DNA from: an uncultured Pygmaiobacter sp.
GTDB lineage: Bacteria; Bacillota; Clostridia; Oscillospirales; Ruminococcaceae
NCBI GenBank assembly: GCA_944386485.1
Contig: CALXBG010000112.1
Coordinates: forward strand, 1 to 64,000
Reading direction: 5' to 3'
DNA length: 64,000 nucleotides
Position 1 is the first letter of the stretch; each line of letters opens with the position of its first letter. The position numbers and the translations under genes are program-made. The notes below the pieces were generated by a model, which did no database searches, had not been told where the DNA came from, and worked only from the letters and a program-made list of their open reading frames with translations. Positions 8,314 through 16,568 of this stretch are shown one piece after another.

Positions 8314-8673
8314 TCATGCAATTTGGGGAAATGCGTTGTAGATAAAAACGCAAGCCAACACAATAGAATAGAAAGAGCACATCCAGATATAGAGCTGCTT
8401 TTTTCTTTTTTGCTTAATTTTTCCAGAGAAAAGAACGATGAGTCCACAGGCCGCGGCAACGCCGAGTACAATGACAAAACAACGAACCAGATAGAGCTGA
8501 TTGCCTGGCATTAGCTGGTTTACAAGACTGGCTACCGGCCAACCAATCAGATTGGCTGCGGGAATAATTAGAAGGGGAGAGACCGCAACCGCATAATCTG
8601 CATTATCGCTGCGGATAAAAACTGCCAGAATACAGAGTGTGATGCCAAAAATTGCGACGCTTTCAACCACCAT
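8314..8673 (-). CDS. small integral membrane protein, unknown function
   Basis: 119 residues if started at the ATG 8671-8673, which has AAGGAG at proper spacing; an in-frame ATG seven codons upstream has no ribosome binding site and was not used. Four hydrophobic stretches are visible (about 5-20, 30-50, 62-82 and 95-115), with a basic KIKQKRKKQ loop before the last, so it is a small polytopic membrane protein. I recognise no family. It is convergent with the TSCPD gene and its start lies close to the promoter of the divergent tRNA-Thr. Confidence 0.65.
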   Translation of the reverse strand: MVVESVAIFGITLCILAVFIRSDNADYAVAVSPLLIIPAANLIGWPVASLVNQLMPGNQLYLVRCFVIVLGVAAACGLIVLFSGKIKQKRKKQLYIWMCSFYSIVLACVFIYNAFPQIA

Positions 8674-8739
8674 TGGATGATCGCTCCTTTCCAATACGAG
8701 GTTATTTTACCGCAAATCAAACTTTTCGTAAAGCATTTC

Positions 8740-8767
8740 TTGACTAAATGCGAAAACTTGGTATAAT
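8740..8767 (+). promoter_or_regulatory. tRNA-Thr promoter
   Basis: TTGACT (8740-8745) and a perfect TATAAT (8762-8767) are 16 bases apart, about 50 bases before the tRNA. Confidence 0.8.
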
Positions 8768-8818
8768 AATAATCGTCGCGTTTGATATTTTGTCCCACGA
8801 CAGGACAGATGATTTTTT

Positions 8819-8894
8819 GCTGGAATAGCTCAGTCGGTAGAGCAGCTGATTCGTAATCAGCAGGTCGCGTGTTCAAGTCACGTTTCCAGCTCCA
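8819..8894 (+). tRNA. tRNA-Thr (anticodon CGT)
   Basis: A 76-base cloverleaf: acceptor GCTGGAA pairs with TTCCAGC, D arm GCTC/GAGC, anticodon stem GCTGA/TCAGC with loop TTCGTAA, so the anticodon is CGT, reading ACG. The T arm contains GTTCAAGTC and the 3' CCA is encoded. It has its own promoter and terminator. Confidence 0.95.
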
Positions 8895-8932
8895 TGCCGG
8901 TGCAGGGAAACGCCCTTCACCGGCATTTTTGT
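8894..8932 (+). terminator. terminator after tRNA-Thr
   Basis: ATGCCGGTG pairs with CACCGGCAT over a 15-base loop, followed by TTTTTGTTT. The stem begins at the last base of the encoded CCA. Confidence 0.85.
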
Positions 8933-8947
8933 TTGCAAGTCGGAAAT

Positions 8948-8986
8948 ATAAAAACAGGGTGAGAGCCACAACCGCTCTCACCCTGT
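8948..8986 (-). terminator. terminator of the M23 hydrolase gene
   Basis: On the minus strand CACAGGGTGAGAG pairs with CTCTCACCCTGT, then TTTTTATATTT. It lies just past the stop at 8994. Confidence 0.88.
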
Positions 8987-8993
8987 GGTTTAT

Positions 8994-10163
8994 TTATCCC
9001 AGATAGTTCCCGGGGTCCTGCGCGACACCGTTCAAAAAGACCGAGAAGTGCAGGTGTGCACCGGTCGAGTTGCCCGACGAACCGACCGCGGCGATCACAT
9101 CGCCACGGGTGACATACTGACCTACTGTCACGTAGATTTTGCTGCAATGTCCATATAGTGTGGTCAGCCCGCCGCCGTGGTCAATAACCACCTTTAGACC
9201 GTAACCGGTCGTTCGGTATTCGACATTGGTGACAACCCCGCTTTCAGCTGCATGGATCGGGCGTCCCATCAAAGCGCCATTGCCGCCCGCAAAATCATAA
9301 CCATTGTGGAATTCCCAGCTTCCGCCTCCAAATGGGTCCGGCCGGTTGCCAAATCCGCTGGAAATCGTGTAATATCCCTCTTGAATCGGGCAAAGGAAGA
9401 TCCCGTCGCCGGTATAGGGGGTGTCGGTATCAAAGTGGGTAGCCATCCAGTTGTTTGTTTCCTCGACCGCCTCACGATAGGCCGCATAGACCTGCTCGTA
9501 CTCGCTTTGGGCTGCGAGCTTATCTGCTTCCGCCTTTGTAATGGTCGCATCCTGCGCCTGAATACTGGCGGACAGTTCATTTTGCTTTGATTTGAGGGTG
9601 TTTTGCTGTTCCTCGAGAGAGGCAAGCTGATCAGAAAGATTTTTCTGTTCCGTCTCCAGTTCCGTTTTCTGCTGCGAAAGCTGTTCAAGCAACGTGCTGT
9701 CGGCTGCGGAAATGCGAGACAGGGTGGTCGAGACGGTTAGAAGTTGATCAAAGCTGTCAACCGCAAGCAGGGTGGAAAGGACACCGGAAGTATGGGTTAC
9801 CTGCATCGCCCGTAACCGCTCTTGAAATAGTGCGTCGGTCTCGTTGATCTCTTGTTCTTTTTCATCCACCTTCTGCTGGGCTTCGGCCACAGCGGCCCGG
9901 GTACTATCAATGTCATCCAGAAGGAGGGTAATCTGGTCAGAGATCAGGGCACTCTGCTGTTCCAGCGCATCCTTTTTCTCCTGTGCGGCATCAACGCTGT
10001 CCTCCAGATTGGAAAGTTCCTGCTTGATTGCATCCAGTTGTTGCTGAAGCGCAGAAACTTCGTCGCTCCGATCTGCCGCATGAGTCGGCAACGCCATACA
10101 AAGGCAGAGCGCTCCGATCAGAACAAAGCAGGAAATCCCCAAAAGCCACGAGCGCTTTTGCAT
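8994..10163 (-). CDS. secreted M23 (LytM/NlpD) peptidoglycan hydrolase with coiled-coil stalk
   Basis: 389 residues from the ATG at 10161-10163, chosen because GGGAGG lies about 13 bases upstream; a start seven codons earlier would overlap that site. A signal peptide (about 1-29, cut after THA) is followed by a long coiled coil (about 35-235, rich in Q/E/L heptads) and a C-terminal M23 domain with HNGYD, GHCSK and HLHF zinc/catalytic motifs. This EnvC/PcsB-like layout is typical of amidase activators or endopeptidases acting in septal or spore cell-wall remodelling. All zinc ligands appear present, so it may be an active endopeptidase. No FtsEX gene is adjacent. Confidence 0.92.
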   Translation of the reverse strand: MQKRSWLLGISCFVLIGALCLCMALPTHAADRSDEVSALQQQLDAIKQELSNLEDSVDAAQEKKDALEQQSALISDQITLLLDDIDSTRAAVAEAQQKVDEKEQEINETDALFQERLRAMQVTHTSGVLSTLLAVDSFDQLLTVSTTLSRISAADSTLLEQLSQQKTELETEQKNLSDQLASLEEQQNTLKSKQNELSASIQAQDATITKAEADKLAAQSEYEQVYAAYREAVEETNNWMATHFDTDTPYTGDGIFLCPIQEGYYTISSGFGNRPDPFGGGSWEFHNGYDFAGGNGALMGRPIHAAESGVVTNVEYRTTGYGLKVVIDHGGGLTTLYGHCSKIYVTVGQYVTRGDVIAAVGSSGNSTGAHLHFSVFLNGVAQDPGNYLG

Positions 10164-10200
10164 TGGTGAGCTTCCCCCTCCCAAAATCGACTATATTTTA

Positions 10201-10229
10201 AGAATAGCAAACCAAACAGAGAAAATCAA
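10201..10229 (-). promoter_or_regulatory. promoter of the M23 hydrolase gene
   Basis: On the minus strand TTGATT (plus 10224-10229) and TATTCT (plus 10201-10206) are 17 bases apart, about 40 bases before the start codon. Confidence 0.6.
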
Positions 10230-10237
10230 TCTCACAA

Positions 10238-10278
10238 ATGTGAAAACCGGCGCCTGCAAACGCAGACGCCGGTTTGTT
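10238..10278 (-). terminator. terminator of the P-type ATPase gene
   Basis: AAACCGGCGTCTGC pairs with GCAGGCGCCGGTTTT on the minus strand with a 4-5 base loop. The stem is long and GC-rich; the following T-run is short. Confidence 0.8.
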
Positions 10279-10288
10279 TTAGGAAAGT

Positions 10289-12943
10289 TTAGCCACGCTC
10301 ACCGATGTGCAATGCACGGCGGAAGGGGATAAAGATCTCGTGGAAGAGAAGCGGCAGCATCGAGAAGATGATCAGGCCGAGCCACTCGGCAAAAGCGAGA
10401 GTCGCAGTACCAAAGATTCCGGCAAAGAGGGGGATCTCAGTTGCACAGATCTGAAGCAACAGTCCGCCAAAGAAGCTGAGCAGGGTCAGTTTATTTTCGT
10501 GCCGAATCGTGACAAAAATGCTGGTGTCAACATCCCGCATGCCAAGGCTATGCCACAGCTGACTGACCGCGAGCACGGTAAAGGCAAAGGTTTGTGCTCG
10601 AACCAGTAGTTCACCGGTTAGCAATGCATCGATAGCGCCGATCGTAATCGGTGTACCCGACGCCATCAGTTGGGTAACCGGGAGATAGAGGAAGGCGGCG
10701 AGCATCATGGCTGCGATCAGAACGCCGTAGAACAAGGTTAAGAATAACCCGCCGCCGGCAAATAGACTATCTTTGGGGTTGCGGGGCTTGCGCTTCATGA
10801 TTCCGCGGGGTTTTTCATCCGCGCCAAGAGCCAGCGCGGGCAGAGTATCGGTGATCAAGTTGACCCAGAGGATGTGAACCGCCTTGAGCGGGCTTGCCAG
10901 TCCGGCCACAATTGCGGTAAACATGCTGATAACCTCACCAAGGTTGGATCCCAGCAGGAAGATAACCGTTTTCTTAATATTATTGTAAATACCGCGGCCC
11001 TCTTCGATTGCCTTTTCAATCGTCGCGAAGTTATCATCGGTCAGTACCATATCCGCTGCGCCTTTCGCCACGTCGGTACCGGTAATTCCCATTGCGACGC
11101 CGATGTCGGCCGCTTTTAGGCTAGGCGCGTCATTCACACCGTCGCCGGTCATCGAAACAATCTTTCCATTGGCCTTAAAGGCCTTGACGATTGCAACCTT
11201 GTGTTCCGGGCTGACACGGGCAAAGACGCGCAGATCCATAATCCGCCGGTTCAGTTCTTCCTGTCCCATCGCGTCAACTTCTTCGCCGGTGATACATTGA
11301 TCCTCACGTTCGGCGATTCCCAGATCTTTTGCGATCGCAAAGGCGGTATCACGATGGTCGCCGGTGATCATAATGGTGGTAATACCGGCCTGGCGGAAGT
11401 TATCGACCGCGGCCTTCGCTTCCGGGCGGGCAGGATCGATCATTCCGACCAGACCCACAAAATTCAGATTTTCTTCGGTGGCAGAGTCATCGCCATATTT
11501 GACCGCCATCGCCAGTACCCGCAGCGCCTGCTTGGACATTTCCGAGGCCGCGTTAAAAATCCGTTCCCGGTCTGCCTCGGTAATCGGCCGCGTCACATCG
11601 TTTTCGACGATACCGGTGCAGCGGCGAAGCAGCTGGTCCACCGCGCCCTTGGTATAGGCGACGGCACCGTCGGTAGTGCGGTGAACGGTGGTCATCATCT
11701 TGCGGTTAGAATCAAATGCCTGTTCATTGATACGAGGTGTTTTTTCCTCAAGTCCTTCTCGGGTAATTCCCAGTACCTGCCCCATATCCAGCAGAGCCAG
11801 CTCGGTCGGATCGCCGATCCGGTTTTCACCACTAATTGCGGCATCGTTGCAGAGAATAAAACCCTCAAGGAAGAGACGGTCCTTTGTGGTATCAAGCTCC
11901 TGCGGTAACGCGAATGTGCCGTCACGGTAGACTTTGGTAACCGTCATCTTATTCTGGGTGAGGGTACCGGTTTTATCGCTGCAGACTACGCTTACTGCAC
12001 CCAGCGTCTCAACTGCCGGCAGTCGGCGAATGATGCTGTTGACCCGGACCATTCGCTGAACTCCCATCGCAAGCACAATGGTAACGACGGCAGGCAGTCC
12101 TTCCGGTACAGCGGCCACAGCAAGACTGATGGCGGTCAGCAGCATCTCAACGACATTCCGCCCCTGCAACAACGCGATACCAAACAGGGCAACGCAGAGC
12201 AGAATTGCAATGATTCCGAGCAGCTTGCCCAATACCGCGAGGCTTTTTTGCAGCGGCGTCAGTTCATCTGCGTCCTGCAGCATCGAGGCAATCTTACCGA
12301 TCTCGGTATCTCCGGCAGTAGCAACAACAACACCTTCGCCGCGGCCGTAGGTGACGCTGGTGCTGCTATACGCCATATTATGACGGTCTCCCAGCGGCGC
12401 ATCCTTTTCGATTACCAAGTCGGCGTCTTTCTCGACCGGCACACTTTCACCGGTCAGTGCGCTTTCGTCCACCTTTAGGCTCGCTGTGGTCGTCAGCCGC
12501 AGATCGGCGGGGATGATACGGCCGGCATCGAGCAGCACGATATCTCCCTTAACCAGATCGGCGGCAGGCAGCTCCTGAACAATACCGTCCCGACGGACAG
12601 TAGCTGTCGGGCTGCTCATCTTTTTAAGCGCATCGAGCGCCCGCTGCGCCTTGCCTTCCTGTACCATCCCAACAATGGCGTTGAGCAGGACTACACCAAG
12701 AATGATGATTGAGTCAGAGAACTCGCCCAGCGCAATTGAGATGGCGGCAGCGGCGAGCAAGACATAGATCATCGGATCCTTCAGCTGAGAGAAAAACATC
12801 TGCAATCGAGTTGGCGGGTCCTTTTCCTTTAGTGCATTCGCACCGTCCCGCGCAAGCCGCTCAGCGGCCTGCTGCGCCGAAAGTCCCTGCTTAGAACTTT
12901 CTAATTCCTGCAAAACCGCGTCGACGGATTTTGTTTCAAACAT
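10289..12943 (-). CDS. P-type cation-transporting ATPase (P2A/SERCA-like), Ca2+ or Mn2+ exporter
   Basis: 884 residues from the ATG at 12941-12943, which has AAGGAGG at ideal spacing; the longer open frame would run into the upstream leader RNA. Motifs in order: cation-ATPase N domain (1-70), TGES actuator loop (164-167), PEGL in M4 (280-283), phosphorylated Asp323 in SDKTGTLTQNKMT, KGA nucleotide-binding motif, TGD and TGDGVNDAP hinge motifs, and a six-helix C-terminal region. This is the P2A type usually called calcium-transporting. The leader carries what looks like a yybP-ykoY Mn2+ riboswitch, which favours a role in Mn2+ export in this organism; the ion is inference. Single-gene transcription unit. 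Confidence 0.93.
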   Translation of the reverse strand: MFETKSVDAVLQELESSKQGLSAQQAAERLARDGANALKEKDPPTRLQMFFSQLKDPMIYVLLAAAAISIALGEFSDSIIILGVVLLNAIVGMVQEGKAQRALDALKKMSSPTATVRRDGIVQELPAADLVKGDIVLLDAGRIIPADLRLTTTASLKVDESALTGESVPVEKDADLVIEKDAPLGDRHNMAYSSTSVTYGRGEGVVVATAGDTEIGKIASMLQDADELTPLQKSLAVLGKLLGIIAILLCVALFGIALLQGRNVVEMLLTAISLAVAAVPEGLPAVVTIVLAMGVQRMVRVNSIIRRLPAVETLGAVSVVCSDKTGTLTQNKMTVTKVYRDGTFALPQELDTTKDRLFLEGFILCNDAAISGENRIGDPTELALLDMGQVLGITREGLEEKTPRINEQAFDSNRKMMTTVHRTTDGAVAYTKGAVDQLLRRCTGIVENDVTRPITEADRERIFNAASEMSKQALRVLAMAVKYGDDSATEENLNFVGLVGMIDPARPEAKAAVDNFRQAGITTIMITGDHRDTAFAIAKDLGIAEREDQCITGEEVDAMGQEELNRRIMDLRVFARVSPEHKVAIVKAFKANGKIVSMTGDGVNDAPSLKAADIGVAMGITGTDVAKGAADMVLTDDNFATIEKAIEEGRGIYNNIKKTVIFLLGSNLGEVISMFTAIVAGLASPLKAVHILWVNLITDTLPALALGADEKPRGIMKRKPRNPKDSLFAGGGLFLTLFYGVLIAAMMLAAFLYLPVTQLMASGTPITIGAIDALLTGELLVRAQTFAFTVLAVSQLWHSLGMRDVDTSIFVTIRHENKLTLLSFFGGLLLQICATEIPLFAGIFGTATLAFAEWLGLIIFSMLPLLFHEIFIPFRRALHIGERG

Positions 12944-13037
12944 TGCGTTACCTCCTTGACGGGCCGCAAGACGACGGTCCGAATATAGTATGGCTGAAAA
13001 AAGAGTGGAATAGCCGCTTTTAAGTACCCTTATACTA

Positions 13038-13078
13038 AAAAAGACTTTTGACACGAACGGTTGTCGTATCAAAAGTCT
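13038..13078 (-). terminator. riboswitch expression-platform terminator ahead of the P-type ATPase
   Basis: On the minus strand GACTTTTGATACG pairs with CGTGTCAAAAGTC (one wobble) and is followed by TTTTTTAG. The 5' arm overlaps the last conserved bases of the aptamer (ACGAGAC), the usual arrangement for a transcription-attenuating switch: ligand holding those bases in the aptamer would block the terminator and turn the gene on. Confidence 0.85.
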
Positions 13079-13152
13079 CGTTTCCTCAAACGGTCTCCGT
13101 TCCAGCCAATAACGGCGGTTGTTGAAAGCGAAGATTTAACTACTCCCTCTTG
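13070..13152 (-). promoter_or_regulatory. yybP-ykoY (Mn2+) riboswitch aptamer
   Basis: On the minus strand the leader begins with GAGGGAGTAG and ends with GGAAACGAGAC, the two hallmark loop segments of the yybP-ykoY Mn2+ aptamer, held by paired arms in between (for example AACGGAGACCGTT). It lies between a good promoter and a terminator upstream of a P-type ATPase, a common target of this class. The match was made by eye; a covariance search would settle it. Confidence 0.75.
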
Positions 13153-13160
13153 TAATTTAC

Positions 13161-13189
13161 ATATTACGGCAGTAAAGAGGGCATGTCAA
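13161..13189 (-). promoter_or_regulatory. promoter of the Mn-switch/P-type ATPase unit
   Basis: Perfect TTGACA (plus 13184-13189) and TAATAT (plus 13161-13166) at 17 bases on the minus strand, about 10 bases before the aptamer. Confidence 0.75.
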
Positions 13190-13213
13190 GGAAAAAGCAG
13201 AAAATTTACATCT

Positions 13214-13798
13214 TTACCGGTCAACCGCAGCAAAAAGGGAAGGAGCGGCCTTATAAAGCAAGATTGCACCGATAACGGTGAAGATCAGCTCGATGCCCAT
13301 GTAACTTCCGTTATAGATCAAGCTGTACAGCCAGACGGGCATACCGGTTGCCCAGTTATATTCCGCCTGATAGCTGCCCCACAGCCAAAAGCCGGAGATA
13401 AAGCTGCACAAAAACCGAATTACACACACACCCGCAGTTCCCATAGCAATGCCGACCAGCCGATTTTTGAAGGGCTTTGCCAACAGGCAAGCGATGCCCA
13501 GCAGCGAGAAAGCCAGCACATAATCCAGCAAAATGCAACCGATCAGCGCGGTGATGGTGCCCGCCGGTGGGGCCCAGAAGCCCATCATCATCTGCAACAG
13601 GCTGTTGACAAAACCGGTCAGCAGGCCCCATTTGGTTCCGTGGCGGAAGGATACCAGAATGAACGGCAGCATGGAAAGCAGCGTCACGCTGCCGCCCTGC
13701 GGCATGGTGAACAGCTTGATCTGGGCCAGCACGGTACCGACCGCAATCATCAGCGCACACTCGACCAGCGTGCGGGTTTTGGAATAGGTCTTGCTCAT
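13214..13798 (-). CDS. thiT: thiamine ECF transporter substrate-binding subunit ThiT
   Basis: 194 residues from the ATG with GAGGAG 8 bases upstream (an in-frame ATG ten codons earlier lies in the leader terminator and was rejected). Six hydrophobic helices and the S-component signature near residues 20-60 (A-x-x-x-A-V-G-T-V-L-A, then PQGGSVTLLSMLPF and GTKWGLLTGFV) match ThiT. It captures thiamine at the membrane and hands it to the shared ECF AAT' module, which is not in this window. A TPP riboswitch with its own promoter and terminator precedes it, confirming control by thiamine pyrophosphate. No terminator is evident after it. Confidence 0.93.
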   Translation of the reverse strand: MSKTYSKTRTLVECALMIAVGTVLAQIKLFTMPQGGSVTLLSMLPFILVSFRHGTKWGLLTGFVNSLLQMMMGFWAPPAGTITALIGCILLDYVLAFSLLGIACLLAKPFKNRLVGIAMGTAGVCVIRFLCSFISGFWLWGSYQAEYNWATGMPVWLYSLIYNGSYMGIELIFTVIGAILLYKAAPSLFAAVDR

Positions 13799-13830
13799 AA
13801 ACGATCTCCTCACAGAAAAATAGTACATAA

Positions 13831-13870
13831 AAACAAAGAGCGCCCGTTTTTGACACCAAAAACAGACGCC
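13831..13870 (-). terminator. terminator in the TPP riboswitch expression platform
   Basis: On the minus strand GGCGTCTGTTTTTG pairs with CAAAAACGGGCGC (some wobble), then TCTTTGTTTTTAT. It lies between the TPP aptamer and the thiT ribosome binding site. Confidence 0.75.
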
Positions 13871-13892
13871 TCACCGCGAAAGCATATTCGAT

Positions 13893-13980
13893 AAACTTCC
13901 TACGCCGGCATTACCCGGATCAGGTTAAAGGGTTGATGTACCGCGCGCGGCACAACTCTCAGCCTCTCAGCACCCCTGTT
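13893..13980 (-). promoter_or_regulatory. TPP riboswitch (THI element) controlling thiT
   Basis: The minus strand contains the conserved blocks GGGGTGC-TGAGA-GGCTGAGAG and ACCTGATCCGGGTAATGCCGG-CGTAGGAA, the pyrimidine- and pyrophosphate-binding parts of the TPP aptamer. Binding of TPP should favour the downstream terminator and shut off thiT. Confidence 0.97.
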
Positions 13981-13996
13981 TTTATGTCCGGTCTCA

Positions 13997-14025
13997 ATTA
14001 TAGGCAGCATGGGGGGTTTTGTCAA
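13997..14025 (-). promoter_or_regulatory. promoter of the TPP riboswitch-thiT unit
   Basis: Consensus TTGACA (plus 14020-14025) and TATAAT (plus 13997-14002) with a 17-base spacer containing a C6 run, about 17 bases before the aptamer. Confidence 0.85.
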
Positions 14026-14038
14026 GAAGTTTGCAAAA

Positions 14039-14836
14039 TCAAATTGCAAGATCTTTTTTACAGAATACCGCGATCCCCGCGGGATAGAGCAGCAAGCCAC
14101 CTAACAGCAGCCCAATAAGGCCCATCGCTGCACCAGTTTTTTCTGCAATGAGACCGGTTGGGTCAAAGAGGGTAAAAGCGGAAAGGAAACGAATCCACCG
14201 CAGATTCCCGCCGACATTTGCAATCATCTGGAACACAAACATCAAGGTGGGCAACCCCGCCCCTACGGCAAGACTCAGCCGGGTATCGGAAAAGGTGCAG
14301 GAAGCAAAAAAGCAAATCCCGCCCAAAAAGAAATGCATCGCCAACAATCCGAGATTAACCAATAAAAGTTCACGCAGCATAAGTTCACCGGGGAAGAGAA
14401 GCGACGCAATGAAAAACTCAAGCGCAGTTGTGTAAATCAGCAACAGAAGAATACCACAGACCAGGACCGTCATCTGAGTGAAAGCAATTTTTCGCCTCTT
14501 GACAGGCGCTGCGGTCAACCAGAGCATAGCCCCACCGTCAACATACTTCGCAATCAGCCCATTTGCACGCAGAATACAAAAAAGCATTGGAAAGATGAGC
14601 AGAATAAATCCATAGAGGTAAGAAACCATGAACTCCAGCAGATCACCGGCAATCGTTCCCATTCCAACTGCTGCCATCAGTTCCGGCATCACCTCGACAA
14701 ATCGATTGAGCATCTCGGTTGTTTCCGGGTCGTAGAGATAGATAATGCAGGAGACATACAACGTGATCACGGCGGCAAAGAGCAGCAGCAACTTCGCGCT
14801 CTTTTTCATCTCACGCAAAAACAGCGCTTTGTTCAT
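14039..14836 (-). CDS. ABC transporter permease (ABC-2 type)
   Basis: 265 residues with about six membrane helices: one near 15-35, a pair around 65-90, and three more through the C-terminal half, and a short cytosolic N terminus (MNKALFLREMKK) typical of ABC-2 exporter permeases. Its start overlaps the stop of the ATPase gene by 4 bases (ATGA), so the two form one exporter. Substrate is unknown; such pairs export peptides, lipids or drugs. Six helices from one gene implies a homodimeric membrane domain. Its 3' end abuts the promoter of the TPP-thiT unit with no visible terminator. Confidence 0.85.
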   Translation of the reverse strand: MNKALFLREMKKSAKLLLLFAAVITLYVSCIIYLYDPETTEMLNRFVEVMPELMAAVGMGTIAGDLLEFMVSYLYGFILLIFPMLFCILRANGLIAKYVDGGAMLWLTAAPVKRRKIAFTQMTVLVCGILLLLIYTTALEFFIASLLFPGELMLRELLLVNLGLLAMHFFLGGICFFASCTFSDTRLSLAVGAGLPTLMFVFQMIANVGGNLRWIRFLSAFTLFDPTGLIAEKTGAAMGLIGLLLGGLLLYPAGIAVFCKKDLAI

Positions 14837-15648
14837 TGCTCCACTCCTCCTCCGTAATAATCCATAAAGATCTCTTCAAGACTCAGACGAGCTGAAATCG
14901 TAACACAGGTACCATTGCAAATGCCCGAAAAATCACGCGCGAACGCCTGGGCTTTCTCCTCGGATTCCAGCGTAACGGTATAAGAACGCAGATGCCGCTG
15001 CCGCAAAGTTTCGATTGTGTCAACAGCAGCAAAGCTTCCCGCACGGATCATGCCGACCCGATCGCAGGTGCGTTCCACCTCTTCAAATAGATGGCTGGAG
15101 AGCAGAATGGTTTTACCCCGTTCTTTTTCTTCCCGAATTAGTTCGACAAATCTGTTTTGCATCAGCGGGTCAAGACCGCTCGTAGGCTCGTCCAGGATCA
15201 GGATCTGTGGATCCTGCATAAGCGCAGCAACAATCGCGACCTTTTGTTTGGTTCCTTTGCTCATCCGCTTGAGTTTAACCTTTGGATCGAGCTCAAAGCG
15301 CTCGAGCAGTTCCTTTTGCCGCACAGCAAAAACACCGCGGTAGTTCTCGATAAAACGCAAAAATTCTATTCCACTTAGATCTTCAAAAAAGGCGATTTCG
15401 CCCGGTATGTATCCAACCTGCTTTTGAACCAGATCGCTATGGGCCCAACAATCTTTTCCGGCAATATGGCAACTGCCCGATTTGGGACGCAAAAAGCCCA
15501 TAAGATGTCGGATCAGGGTCGTCTTTCCGGCGCCATTGGGGCCGAGAAGCCCGAATGCCTCACCCTCTGGAATCGAGAAGGTGAGATCAAAGATGCCTCT
15601 ATTTTGGCCAAAGTCCCGGCTCAGATGCTCTACACAGACAGCATCCAT
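14833..15648 (-). CDS. ABC transporter ATP-binding protein
   Basis: 271 residues with a complete nucleotide-binding domain: Walker A GPNGAGKTT (about 36-44), a signature loop in the variant form MSKGTKQKV (LSGGQ position), Walker B ILILDEPTSGLDP and an H-loop LLSSHLFEEVERTCDR. The C-terminal part (about 215-271) is the short tail seen in CcmA/BcrA-like exporters. Together with the permease it overlaps by 4 bases it makes a two-gene exporter operon. Ribosome binding site AAAAGGAGGAG lies before the ATG. Confidence 0.93.
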   Translation of the reverse strand: MDAVCVEHLSRDFGQNRGIFDLTFSIPEGEAFGLLGPNGAGKTTLIRHLMGFLRPKSGSCHIAGKDCWAHSDLVQKQVGYIPGEIAFFEDLSGIEFLRFIENYRGVFAVRQKELLERFELDPKVKLKRMSKGTKQKVAIVAALMQDPQILILDEPTSGLDPLMQNRFVELIREEKERGKTILLSSHLFEEVERTCDRVGMIRAGSFAAVDTIETLRQRHLRSYTVTLESEEKAQAFARDFSGICNGTCVTISARLSLEEIFMDYYGGGVEQ

Positions 15649-15671
15649 AAAACTCCTCCTTTTATTAAAAA

Positions 15672-15706
15672 CGGCAAGGACTGCAAAAAATTATTGCAGC
15701 CCTTTT
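15672..15706 (-). terminator. weak hairpin after endonuclease III gene
   Basis: On the minus strand GGGCTGCAA and TTGCAGTCC form an imperfect stem just past the nth stop, with a T-run only after a further six bases. Probably a weak terminator allowing some readthrough into the ABC genes. Confidence 0.4.
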
Positions 15707-15709
15707 GCT

Positions 15710-16378
15710 TTAACCCTCTTTCTTCTTCTTTGTCGCCGTGCGCTGTGCATCGCGATAGCTGCTGCACAGTTCTTTGACGCAGCACGCCTCGCATCGGGGT
15801 GAGCGGGCGTTGCAGACCGCGCGGCCATGCAGCACAAGACGATGACAGAAATCATTGCTCTCCTCTGGTGGGATGACCTTCCAAAGCGCCATCTCGACCT
15901 TTTTGGGCTCCTTGAGATCTTTCACAATTCCCATCCGGTTGCACAGCCGGATACAATGAGTATCGGTTACAATAGCAGGTTTGCCAAAGACATCTCCCAT
16001 GATCAGATTTGCACTCTTACGACCTACGCCGGGCAGGGTGAGCAGGGTGTCAAAATCATCCGGCACCTTTCCTCCAAAGTCCCGCATCAACATCCGCATC
16101 GCAAGGCTAATGTCCCGCGCCTTGCTGTGTCCCAAACCGCAGGGGCGTACAATCTCCTCAATCTCTTCCGGCTCGGCGGCAGCGAGCGCCGCGACCGATG
16201 GATATTTTGCAAATAACTCTTCGGTAACAATATTCACCCGTGCATCGGTGCATTGTGCTGCCAGCCGCACGCTGACGAGCAGCTGCCAGGCGTGGTCATA
16301 ATCCAGACTGCATTCGGCCAGCGGGTATTCTTCTTTAAGCAAACGGATGATCTCGAGAATCTCTTTTTTGGTCTTCAT
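15710..16378 (-). CDS. nth: endonuclease III (DNA glycosylase/AP lyase)
   Basis: 222 residues. It removes oxidised pyrimidines and cleaves the abasic site in base-excision repair. The helix-hairpin-helix LPGVGRKSANLI holds the catalytic Lys121, VTDTH holds Asp139, and the C-terminal [4Fe-4S] loop is C189-x6-C196-x2-C199-x5-C205 (an extra Cys200 is present). All catalytic residues are intact and the length fits the family. A short Lys/Glu-rich tail follows the cluster. It is upstream of the ABC exporter pair in the same direction, separated by 61 bases. Confidence 0.96.
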   Translation of the reverse strand: MKTKKEILEIIRLLKEEYPLAECSLDYDHAWQLLVSVRLAAQCTDARVNIVTEELFAKYPSVAALAAAEPEEIEEIVRPCGLGHSKARDISLAMRMLMRDFGGKVPDDFDTLLTLPGVGRKSANLIMGDVFGKPAIVTDTHCIRLCNRMGIVKDLKEPKKVEMALWKVIPPEESNDFCHRLVLHGRAVCNARSPRCEACCVKELCSSYRDAQRTATKKKKEG

Positions 16379-16477
16379 CGGGTACCTCCCCAGCGCAGCA
16401 AAATGCGCATGATGTCGAACTCATTATAACACAGTCGGGTGGGAATACAAGGCGGATCTGACACGGGGAAAACCGCC

Positions 16478-16506
16478 TTGTCTTTTCTTTTTTGGTCAGG
16501 TATAAT
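16478..16506 (+). promoter_or_regulatory. glyA promoter
   Basis: TTGTCT (16478-16483) and TATAAT (16501-16506) with a 17-base spacer. An AAGGCGG/CCGCCTT inverted repeat (16449-16479) overlaps the -35 and could be an operator or a hairpin for upstream readthrough. Confidence 0.7.
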
Positions 16507-16568
16507 TTATTTTGTGTAAGGTTGCCTTTGGGGCGCCAATTTTGAATGCCGAATAAGGAGATGGCGAG

